From the NCBI RefSeq assembly GCF_002158905.1, contig NZ_CP021431.1, forward strand, positions 3,240,001 to 3,304,000: a DNA stretch of 64,000 nt, read 5' to 3'. Positions 55,709 through 62,781 of this stretch are shown here, in pieces. The stretch's first letter is position 1. Each line of letters opens with the position of its first letter. The notes beneath the pieces are model-generated. The model was given only the letters and a program-made list of their open reading frames with translations. It did no database searches and was not told the origin of the DNA. The DNA comes from Yoonia vestfoldensis (GTDB taxonomy: Bacteria; Pseudomonadota; Alphaproteobacteria; Rhodobacterales; Rhodobacteraceae). The translations under genes were made by a program, and so were the position numbers.

Positions 55709-56042
55709 CCCGACAATCGCCCAATTGCGCAGCCTGCTAGAGGCGGAAACCACGGCGATTCTGGCCGGGCAATATGCCGTGCTTGACGATCTGGCCGCGC
55801 GCAAGGACCAGCTGTTCGACGATTTGCAGCAGGCGCCGCGCACGGCGACCGATCTGCGCGCAATATCAGGGCTGCTTACGCGGAATCAGGCCCTGCTGGC
55901 CGCCGCGCTAAAGGGGATCAGCGCCGCGCGCCTGCGGCTGACCGCCCTTAAGGCAGTGCGCGACGGGCTGCAGGTCTATGATCAATCAGGGCGCTTTGCG
56001 GCCAGCCCGGTCGCGCGGCCCGATCTGGTCAGAAAGGCCTGA
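55701..56042 (+). CDS. FlgN-like flagellar export chaperone (putative)
   Basis: 113 residues, almost entirely alpha helical, overlapping the rod-binding gene by 8 bp (ATGCGTGA). TIAQLRSLLEAETTAILAGQYAVLDDLAARKDQLFDDLQQA and the following ISGLLTRNQALLAAALKGI match the FlgN pattern of paired helices with an E-x7-L core. The position next to a rod gene supports a chaperone of hook-associated proteins. Family weak by sequence. Confidence 0.65.
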   Translation: MRDPTIAQLRSLLEAETTAILAGQYAVLDDLAARKDQLFDDLQQAPRTATDLRAISGLLTRNQALLAAALKGISAARLRLTALKAVRDGLQVYDQSGRFAASPVARPDLVRKA

Positions 56043-56196
56043 TTTGAGTCGAATTGGCTGAATCGCGATCTTGGACATTAATCCGTTGTTCAGGATCCGG
56101 CGCTTAACTCGGCGCACTGCCCGAACGGCAGGATGGCAGGCACCGGGGTGCCGACATCAACGTCAGAATGGCGCAACAACCTGCATATCCGCAGAT

Positions 56197-56334
56197 TTAT
56201 GAACCAACCCGGCGCAAAGCGCCTTTTGAAGGACCAACAATCATAGCGACCTTCCAGGCGCCACCGTGATGACCGCCACCGGCAACCACCTTTTTGCGCT
56301 TGATGATCGTTGGCTTATCATTTGCTTTTGTCAT
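56197..56334 (-). pseudogene. Truncated motB 5' fragment
   Basis: 45 codons starting ATG at 56334, MTKANDKPTIIKRKKVVAGG then GHHGGAWKVA. The first 30 residues match the conserved N-terminus of MotB stator proteins (IIKRKK...GGHHGGAWKVA), after which MotB should continue YADFVTAMM. Instead it reads MIVGPSKGALRRVGS and stops. The remaining membrane and OmpA-like parts are absent from the next 150 bp. AGAGG lies upstream. A broken stator gene or deletion scar. Confidence 0.75.
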
Positions 56335-56416
56335 GCCGCACCTCTGCCACCCGAGGCCAGCTTTAGCGTTTGCAATATGAAGGGGCCGTTAAAGCTGCAA
56401 TGCGATTAAAATACGC

Positions 56417-56812
56417 TCAGTTTTCGGGCCAGCCGTCTGTCGCGGATCGCGCGGCATGGCGCGCATAGCATTGGTTGATGCCTTTGCGCGCCTCTTCAAC
56501 CGAGGCGATGGCCGCCAGCAAAGCCTGCGACATGGCCACGAAAGCAATGCCGTAATCCTTGCGCGCGTCGCAGATCTGCAGATCCGTCAGCAGGCTCGCC
56601 AGATCCCTGCGCGCATCGCCAAGCTGCTGGATCAGATCGGGCAAGATATCATCGGGCGGCATGATCCGGTCCGCCAGACGCGACAGCAGCCCATGCTGGC
56701 GACGCAGCTCGGATTGCAGCGACGGATCGTCCATCGCGTCGATACGCAATTGCAGCGCGACAATCCGGTCGATCAGATCGGCGGGGTCGGCCGGGACAAG
56801 AATATCGTTCAT
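56417..56812 (-). CDS. Small helical protein, possibly DUF6165-like
   Basis: 131 residues from ATG at 56812 (MNDILVPADPADLIDRIVALQLRIDAM). The opening resembles DUF6165 proteins (I-VP-x-x-ELIDKI-x-IL-x-IK) but I could not confirm it. The rest is alpha helical and rich in Asp/Arg. No signal peptide. It lies between the motB remnant and the bacteriochlorophyll cassette and may belong to either; function unknown. Confidence 0.45.
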   Translation of the reverse strand: MNDILVPADPADLIDRIVALQLRIDAMDDPSLQSELRRQHGLLSRLADRIMPPDDILPDLIQQLGDARRDLASLLTDLQICDARKDYGIAFVAMSQALLAAIASVEEARKGINQCYARHAARSATDGWPEN

Positions 56813-56999
56813 TGGAACTGTTCCACTTCGAGAGGGCCGGGCGCGCGGTTGCAGGCCACGCCATGCGACAAGACCGTAAACGGAAATCCTTGTCAAAAGA
56901 CCCACCGTACGGTGGTCATGACAAAGCACTTGATCGGCTGCGGATTTTGTGAAAGCCGCCGCGCATGGCCCCCATCGACAACGCGACCGATTAGCGCAG

Positions 57000-57017
57000 T
57001 GTAAGCTTTAGTTTACA
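57000..57017. promoter_or_regulatory. PpsR/CrtJ-type box 1 upstream of bchG
   Basis: TGT-N12-ACA (TGTAAGCTTTAGTTTACA), an 18-bp match to the palindromic site of PpsR/CrtJ, the aerobic repressor of photosynthesis genes. The arms TGTAAG.TTTACA are also more extended than the minimal site. Confidence 0.85.
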
Positions 57018-57034
57018 CTTGCTCTGGCCATTAC

Positions 57035-57052
57035 TGTCATCTTAGAGTGACA
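57035..57052. promoter_or_regulatory. PpsR/CrtJ-type box 2 ending 2 bp before the bchG start
   Basis: TGTCATCTTAGAGTGACA, TGT-N12-ACA with a 5-bp arm TGTCA/TGACA. Its centre is 35 bp from box 1. It covers the ribosome-binding region of bchG (which has only a weak GAG), so the mRNA start must be at or upstream of it. Confidence 0.8.
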
Positions 57053-57054
57053 GA

Positions 57055-57966
57055 ATGAATGTCGCCATCGATCTTGCCCTGAAACATCCCGAGCGCCGCT
57101 GGCCAGAGCCGCGGGCGGTCCTGCAGGTAATCAAACCGGTCACATGGTTCCCGCCGATGTGGGCGCTGCTGTGCGGGATCGTGTCTTCGGGGGCGGCGTT
57201 TACGGGCAATTGGACATTGATTCTGCTGGGTATCTTGCTGGCAGGCCCGATTGTCTGCGGCATGAGCCAGGCAGCCAATGATTGGTGCGACCGGCATGTG
57301 GACGCGATCAATGAACCTGACCGGCCGATCCCTTCTGGCCGGATACCGGGGCGCTGGGGCTTGTGGATCGCGCTGGTGATGACCTTGCTGGGGCTGGGCC
57401 TTGGCTATCATTTGGGGCCTTGGGTCTTTGGCGCGACGATTCTTGCCGTGCTGGCGGCATGGGCCTATTCGGCGGAACCTGTCCGCGCCAAGAAATCAGG
57501 CATCTGGGGGCCGGCCTTATGCGGGCTGGCCTATGAAACGCTGCCCTGGGTCACGGGTGCCGCGCTTTTGACATCGGGCGCACCCTCTGGTCCGGTCATC
57601 GCAATCGCTGTTCTTTACGGGCTTGGCGCGCATGGGATCATGACGCTGAACGATTTCAAGGCGGTTGCGGGTGACCGCGCCATGGGCCTGCGATCCCTGC
57701 CTGTCACGCTGGGGCCGGATCGCGCGGCGCGGGTGGCTTGCTGGGTGATGGCTGTGCCGCAGCTCGGCGTGATCGGCCTGCTGGCCTATTGGGGCCATCC
57801 GCTGCACGCCTTGGGTGTCGGTGCGATGCTGGCGGTGCAACTGGCCGCGATGCGGGTGCTGCTGCGCGATCCTTTGGGCAAGGCGCAATGGTATCAGGGC
57901 ATGGGAATCCTGTTCTATATCAGCGGCATGATGATCGCCGCGACCGCCTTGGGGGCGATGGCATGA
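57055..57966 (+). CDS. bchG: Bacteriochlorophyll synthase (geranylgeranyl/phytyl transferase)
   Basis: 303 residues of the UbiA prenyltransferase superfamily. First Asp-rich motif NDWCDRHVDAINEPDRPIPSG, second NDFKAVAGDRAMGLRSLPVTLG, and 7-9 hydrophobic helices. Attaches the C20 tail to bacteriochlorophyllide a. Start ATG at 57055; the nearby PpsR box covers the leader. Its stop overlaps the next ATG (ATGA). Confidence 0.97.
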   Translation: MNVAIDLALKHPERRWPEPRAVLQVIKPVTWFPPMWALLCGIVSSGAAFTGNWTLILLGILLAGPIVCGMSQAANDWCDRHVDAINEPDRPIPSGRIPGRWGLWIALVMTLLGLGLGYHLGPWVFGATILAVLAAWAYSAEPVRAKKSGIWGPALCGLAYETLPWVTGAALLTSGAPSGPVIAIAVLYGLGAHGIMTLNDFKAVAGDRAMGLRSLPVTLGPDRAARVACWVMAVPQLGVIGLLAYWGHPLHALGVGAMLAVQLAAMRVLLRDPLGKAQWYQGMGILFYISGMMIAATALGAMA

Positions 57967-59243
57967 CGCTGACATGGCCACAGATTTTCCGGCTGGGCCT
58001 GGTGCAGATGGCCCTGGGCGCAATCGTGGTGCTGATGACCTCGACGCTGAACCGGCTGATGGTGGTGGAACTGGCCTTGCCTGCGGTGATCCCCGGCCTG
58101 CTGGTGGCGCTGCATTACGGCGTCCAGATGTCGCGGCCGAAATGGGGCCATGCATCAGATACCGGCGGGCAGCGCACGCGCTGGATCATCGGCGGAATGG
58201 TCGCGCTGGGGGCGGGTGCCTTGGCCGCGACGATCGGGCTGATGGTGCTCGAAGCCTCCTTTGTCTGGGGCATGATACTGTCCATCGGCGCCTATGCGAT
58301 GATCGGCATGGGCGTCGGCGCATCGGGCACGTCACTGCTGGCCTTGCTGGCCACGACCACCGCACCGCACCGGCGCGCAGCGGCAGCAACGATCACATGG
58401 CTGATGATGATCTTCGGGATCGCCATGACCGCGGGCGTGGTCGGCACGCTGATCGACCCCTATACCCCCTTGCGCCTGATCGAGATCGTGGCCGCCGTCG
58501 TGCTGATCGCGATTGGCGTGACAACGCTAGCCGTCTGGGGCATCGAGCGGGGGCTGAAAGTCAGCCGCGAACCCGACCCCACCCCCTTTCGCGCAGGGCT
58601 AACAGAGGTCTGGGGCGAACCCAAGGCGCGCAATTTCACCTTATTCGTCTTTCTGGCGATGACGGCCTATTTCATGCAGGAACTGATCCTTGAACCCTAT
58701 GCCGGGCTGGTTTTCGGCCTGACGCCGGGGCAGACCACGTCGCTGTCAGGGGCGCAGAACGGCGGGGTGTTCATCGGCATGTTGACCGTGGGCATCATGG
58801 CAACAGGGCTGAAAATCGGGGCTTTGCGCAATTGGGTCATGGCGGGCTGTCTGGGGTCGGCCGGTGCGCTGGCGATCATCACACTGCTGGGGCCTGTGGG
58901 GCCGGGCGCGCCGATCCTGCCTGCTGTCGTGACCTTGGGCTTTTTCAACGGCATGTTCGCTGTCGCGGCCATCGGGTCGATGATGGCGCTGGCCGGTCAG
59001 GGCCGCGAGAGGCGCGAAGGCACGCGCATGGGGCTCTGGGGTGCGGCACAGGCCATTGCCGCCGGTTTCGGCGGGCTGCTGGGGGCTGGCATGGCCGATC
59101 TGCTGCGCCTGAACCTGACCGACACCCAGGCCTTTGGCGCGGTCTTCCTGTTTGAGGCCTGCCTTTTCATCGCCGCCGCTGTCGTGGCCGCCAAGATCAT
59201 GGACCGCAAGATGCCGTCCGCAACCCTCGTTCCGGGAGAATAG
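57963..59243 (+). CDS. PucC-family (Bch2/ORF428-like) membrane protein of the BChl cassette
   Basis: 426 residues and about twelve helices of the PucC MFS-related family: FRLGLVQMALGAIVVLMTSTLNRLMVVELALPAVIPGLLVALHYGVQMSRPKWGHASD with the family's loop. The family is tied to assembly or delivery of bacteriochlorophyll to light-harvesting complexes; in Rhodobacter a homologue (ORF428/bch2) also sits between bchG and bchP. Coupled to bchG by ATGA. Confidence 0.9.
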   Translation: MTLTWPQIFRLGLVQMALGAIVVLMTSTLNRLMVVELALPAVIPGLLVALHYGVQMSRPKWGHASDTGGQRTRWIIGGMVALGAGALAATIGLMVLEASFVWGMILSIGAYAMIGMGVGASGTSLLALLATTTAPHRRAAAATITWLMMIFGIAMTAGVVGTLIDPYTPLRLIEIVAAVVLIAIGVTTLAVWGIERGLKVSREPDPTPFRAGLTEVWGEPKARNFTLFVFLAMTAYFMQELILEPYAGLVFGLTPGQTTSLSGAQNGGVFIGMLTVGIMATGLKIGALRNWVMAGCLGSAGALAIITLLGPVGPGAPILPAVVTLGFFNGMFAVAAIGSMMALAGQGRERREGTRMGLWGAAQAIAAGFGGLLGAGMADLLRLNLTDTQAFGAVFLFEACLFIAAAVVAAKIMDRKMPSATLVPGE

Positions 59244-59246
59244 CCA

Positions 59247-60428
59247 ATGCAATATGATGTCATCGTCGTGGGCGCAGGGCCTTCCGGGGCCACCGCAGCC
59301 GAGGATCTGGCACGGTCCGGGCACAAGGTCGCCTTTATCGACCGCGAAGGGCGGATCAAACCCTGCGGCGGGGCCATTCCACCCCGGCTGATCGCGGATT
59401 TCTTCATCCCCGACGACCAGATCGTCGCCAAGGTGAACACTGCACGGATGATCTCGCCCACGGGCCGCCAGGTCGATATCCCGATCGAGAACGGCTATGT
59501 CGGCATGGTGGACCGCGAACATTTCGACGCATTCCTGCGCAAACGCGCGCAGGATGCGGGGGCGCATCGCTATGCAGGCACCTTTACCAAGATCACCCGC
59601 GACGCGGATGGCACCCATGTCATCTATCGCGACAAGGTCAGCGGCAATGACATGCAACTCAGCGCGAAACTGGTCATCGGGGCCGATGGCGCGCGGTCCA
59701 ATGTCGCGCGGGCCGAAATCAAGGATGGCGACAAGATCCCCTATGTGATCGCCTATCATGAGATCATCGAGGCCCCCGCCGCCAATGCGACCTATGATCC
59801 GCTGCGCTGCGACGTCGTTTATGACGGACGGATTTCGCCCGATTTCTATGGCTGGGTCTTTCCGCATGGCGCGCAGGCCAGTGTCGGCATGGGGTCGATG
59901 CTGAAATCCGTCGATGTCAAACAGGCGACAGCCGATCTGCGCGCGGCCTCTGGTCTGACAGATTGCAAGACGATCCGCCGCGAAGGCGCGCCGATCCCGC
60001 TGAAACCTCTTGACCGTTGGGACAATGGGCGCGACGTGCTGCTGGCGGGCGATGCGGCAGGTGTCGTGGCGCCATCCTCGGGCGAGGGCATCTATTACGC
60101 GATGGTCGGCGGGCGCGTGGCAGCAACGGCGGCGGCGGCCTGTCTTGCCTCTGGCAGGGTCAAGGATTTGCAACTGGCGCGCAAATTGTTCATGCAGGAA
60201 CATAAACAGGTGTTCCGCGTTCTGGGGGCGATGCAGAATGCCTATTACCGCAGCGACGAACGGCGCGAACGGTTCGTGTCACTGTGTCACGATATCGACG
60301 TCCAAAAGCTGACATTCGAGGCTTACATGAACAAGAAACTGGTCAAGGCCCGCCCCATGGCCCATTTGAAAATCGGCATCAAGAACCTCGCGCATCTGAC
60401 GCGGCTGGTGTCGCCGCTGCGGACGTGA
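59247..60428 (+). CDS. bchP: Geranylgeranyl reductase (bacteriochlorophyll)
   Basis: 393 residues. FAD motif IVVGAGPSGATAAEDLARSGHKVAFIDREG and the GG-reductase signature KPCGGAIPP; C-terminal GDAAGVVAPSSGEGIYYAMVGG. Reduces the geranylgeranyl tail to phytyl with NADPH. Three bp after the pucC-like gene, RBS GGGAG; stop overlaps idi. Confidence 0.97.
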   Translation: MQYDVIVVGAGPSGATAAEDLARSGHKVAFIDREGRIKPCGGAIPPRLIADFFIPDDQIVAKVNTARMISPTGRQVDIPIENGYVGMVDREHFDAFLRKRAQDAGAHRYAGTFTKITRDADGTHVIYRDKVSGNDMQLSAKLVIGADGARSNVARAEIKDGDKIPYVIAYHEIIEAPAANATYDPLRCDVVYDGRISPDFYGWVFPHGAQASVGMGSMLKSVDVKQATADLRAASGLTDCKTIRREGAPIPLKPLDRWDNGRDVLLAGDAAGVVAPSSGEGIYYAMVGGRVAATAAAACLASGRVKDLQLARKLFMQEHKQVFRVLGAMQNAYYRSDERRERFVSLCHDIDVQKLTFEAYMNKKLVKARPMAHLKIGIKNLAHLTRLVSPLRT

Positions 60429-60958
60429 CGATCCTGATCCCGGCCTGGGTGAATGGCAGGTTGCAACCGGTCGAAAAGCTTGAAGCGCATCAGCGCGGGC
60501 TGAAACACAAGGCGGTCAGCGTTTTTGTGATGAACCGCGGGCGGGTGCTGATCCAGCAACGCGCACTGGACAAATACCACACGCCCGGGCTTTGGGCGAA
60601 TACCTGCTGCACCCATCCCGCATGGGACGAGGATCCCGCCGCCTGCGCGCTGCGCCGCCTGGACGAGGAATTGGGGATCACCGGCCTTTATCCAACACAT
60701 CGCGACCAGATCGAATATCGCGCCGATGTCGGCGATGGGTTGATCGAACATGAACTGGTCGAGGTCTATGTCGCCGATGCCCCCAACAATCTGCGCATTG
60801 CCCCCAACCCTGCCGAGGTGATGGCGACAGCCTGGGTGGATTTCTACGACCTGTCGGCAGATGTGACGCGCCACCCCGAACATTACACGCCTTGGCTGCA
60901 AATCTACCTGCGCGATTACCAGGATACGATCTTTGGCGATCTGATGCGCGCGGTCTGA
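60425..60958 (+). CDS. idi: Isopentenyl-diphosphate delta-isomerase (type I)
   Basis: 177 residues from GTG at 60425 (GTGA overlap with bchP). Nudix-type Idi with catalytic Cys in WANTCCTHP, and acidic site in ALRRLDEELGI and IEHELVEVYV. Interconverts IPP and DMAPP, feeding C20 tail and carotenoid synthesis. Length equals that of Rhodobacter Idi. Last gene of the cassette. Confidence 0.96.
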   Translation: MTILIPAWVNGRLQPVEKLEAHQRGLKHKAVSVFVMNRGRVLIQQRALDKYHTPGLWANTCCTHPAWDEDPAACALRRLDEELGITGLYPTHRDQIEYRADVGDGLIEHELVEVYVADAPNNLRIAPNPAEVMATAWVDFYDLSADVTRHPEHYTPWLQIYLRDYQDTIFGDLMRAV

Positions 60959-61015
60959 CCCCTTTCCGTCGGCGCCCAAAGGGTGTTTATGGGCGTGACA
61001 GGAAAGGGCAGGTCT

Positions 61016-61540
61016 ATGTGGGTTTTCGGATATGGGTCGCTGTTATGGAACCCCGGCTTTGCGCCCCAGCGGCGTCTTAAGGCCCGGCTGCCCGATTATC
61101 ACCGCAGTTTTTGCATGTTGTCGATCCATCATCGCGGCACGCCTGACCATCCCGGCCTTGTGCTTGCGCTGGATCATCAGCCCGGCGGGCAATGCACGGG
61201 TGTTGCCTTTCAGGTCGCGCCCCAGGACGAAGCCATTGTCCTGGCGATGCTGCGCGAACGCGAATTGGTGTCATCGGCCTATGTCGAACAAGAGGTGCCG
61301 CTGATCTGCGACAGCGGCGAACAGATCACGGCGCTGGCCTATGTGGTGGACCGCAACCATATCCAATATTGCCAGTTCGACCTGGAACAGCAGGCACAAA
61401 TGATCGCCCATGCGGTGGGCGGGCGCGGGCCGAATACCGAATATCTTTACAACACCGCCGCCCATCTGACCGAAATGGGGATCAAGGATGCCGATATGAC
61501 GTGGCTGGCAGGCCGTGTTCGTGCCTTGACAGCAACATAA
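61016..61540 (+). CDS. chaC: ChaC-type gamma-glutamylcyclotransferase
   Basis: 174 residues. It opens MWVFGYGSLLWNPGF (the YGSL substrate loop of the family) and has VSSAYVEQEVPL with the catalytic Glu. Members cleave glutathione to 5-oxoproline and Cys-Gly in the cytoplasm. ATG at 61016 was chosen since the fold starts there. Separated from idi by 57 bp, so likely its own unit; not a known photosynthesis gene. Confidence 0.88.
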   Translation: MWVFGYGSLLWNPGFAPQRRLKARLPDYHRSFCMLSIHHRGTPDHPGLVLALDHQPGGQCTGVAFQVAPQDEAIVLAMLRERELVSSAYVEQEVPLICDSGEQITALAYVVDRNHIQYCQFDLEQQAQMIAHAVGGRGPNTEYLYNTAAHLTEMGIKDADMTWLAGRVRALTAT

Positions 61541-61629
61541 GACCGCCGCGATTTTGTTTGGGTTGGTCCCCATACCGCCATATGCTGCTATGGGTGCAAT
61601 CAACCACCACCAGATAAGGATGAACCTGC

Positions 61630-62778
61630 GTGTCAGACAAACGGGTAGCCAAGGCAGCGCCGCAGTTTTCCCAACCGATCCGCCAATTGCTGTTCATGTT
61701 GATCGTGATCGGGCTTGTCGGGGCGGGGCTGTATCTCGGGCTTGACCAGATCAAGGCGATCTATCTGTCGAATCCCTATCTGAACGGGGTGATCCTGGGC
61801 GTTTTCGTGCTGGGGGTATTGTCTTGCTTCAACCAGGTTTTCCTATTGATGAATTCGGTCCGCTGGATCGAGCTTTTCGCGCGCGAAACCGGCGGGCATA
61901 GCTTTACCGCTGCGCCCTCGTTACTGGCGCCCTTGGCCACCTTGCTGCGGTCGCGCGGCGCAAGGACACAGATTTCGTCCAGCTCTGGGCGGTCCATCCT
62001 CGATTCCGTCGCCCAGCGCATCGACGAAGACCGCGAGATCACGCGCTATATCGGGAATGTGCTGATCTTTCTGGGGCTTCTGGGCACATTCTATGGGCTG
62101 GCAACCACCGTTCCGGCATTGGTCGAAACCATCCGGTCGCTGAACCCCGGCGACGGCGAATCCGGTGCCGATATCTTTGGGCGGCTTCAGGACGGGCTGG
62201 AAAACCAGCTGGGCGGGATGGGCACGGCCTTTTCCAGCTCTTTGTTGGGGCTTGCGGGGTCGCTGGTCGTCGGTCTGCTAGAACTTTTCGCAGGGCACGG
62301 GCAAAACCGGTTCTACCGCGAGCTTGAAGAATGGATGTCCACCATCACCCGCGTCGGGATCGACGGCGATGACAGCGCGGGCACGGGCGGGGCCGCGGCC
62401 ACGGCCATGGTCGAACAGATGGGCGAAGTGATGGACACGATCCAGCTGCTGCTGGCGCAGAACGAGGCTGACCGCGCCGCCGCCGACAGCCGGTTCCAGA
62501 CCCTGGCCCAGGCCATGACGACGCTGACACAGGTCGCGACCACGCATGATACATCCGCCCAGCTGGCCCGCGTGGCCGATGGGCAGGCCGCGCTGATCCA
62601 GAAACTGGAGGATAGCGGGATGGATGGGATCGATGCCGAAAGCAGGATGCGGCTGCGGTCGATCGATGTGCAATTGCTGCGGCTGCTCGAAGAACTTTCC
62701 GCCGGGCGGCATGAAAGCATCGGCGCGTTGCGGCAGGATCTGGCCGCCCTTGCCAGCGCGATCCGGGAAAGAGGCTGA
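61630..62778 (+). CDS. MotA/TolQ/ExbB-type proton-channel family protein
   Basis: 382 residues from GTG at 61630, with AAGG 10 nt upstream. Hydrophobic helices at about 20-40, 50-72, 138-160 and 195-215; the channel part LIFLGLLGTFYGLATTVPALVETI and GGMGTAFSSSLLGLAGSLVVGLLELF matches the MotA/TolQ/ExbB core. A C-terminal cytoplasmic helix (about 255-382) is long. Forms with the next gene a proton-driven stator-type pair, probably acting at the wall rather than on the flagellum. Function of this pair is not established. Confidence 0.82.
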   Translation: MSDKRVAKAAPQFSQPIRQLLFMLIVIGLVGAGLYLGLDQIKAIYLSNPYLNGVILGVFVLGVLSCFNQVFLLMNSVRWIELFARETGGHSFTAAPSLLAPLATLLRSRGARTQISSSSGRSILDSVAQRIDEDREITRYIGNVLIFLGLLGTFYGLATTVPALVETIRSLNPGDGESGADIFGRLQDGLENQLGGMGTAFSSSLLGLAGSLVVGLLELFAGHGQNRFYRELEEWMSTITRVGIDGDDSAGTGGAAATAMVEQMGEVMDTIQLLLAQNEADRAAADSRFQTLAQAMTTLTQVATTHDTSAQLARVADGQAALIQKLEDSGMDGIDAESRMRLRSIDVQLLRLLEELSAGRHESIGALRQDLAALASAIRERG

Positions 62779-62781
62779 TCC

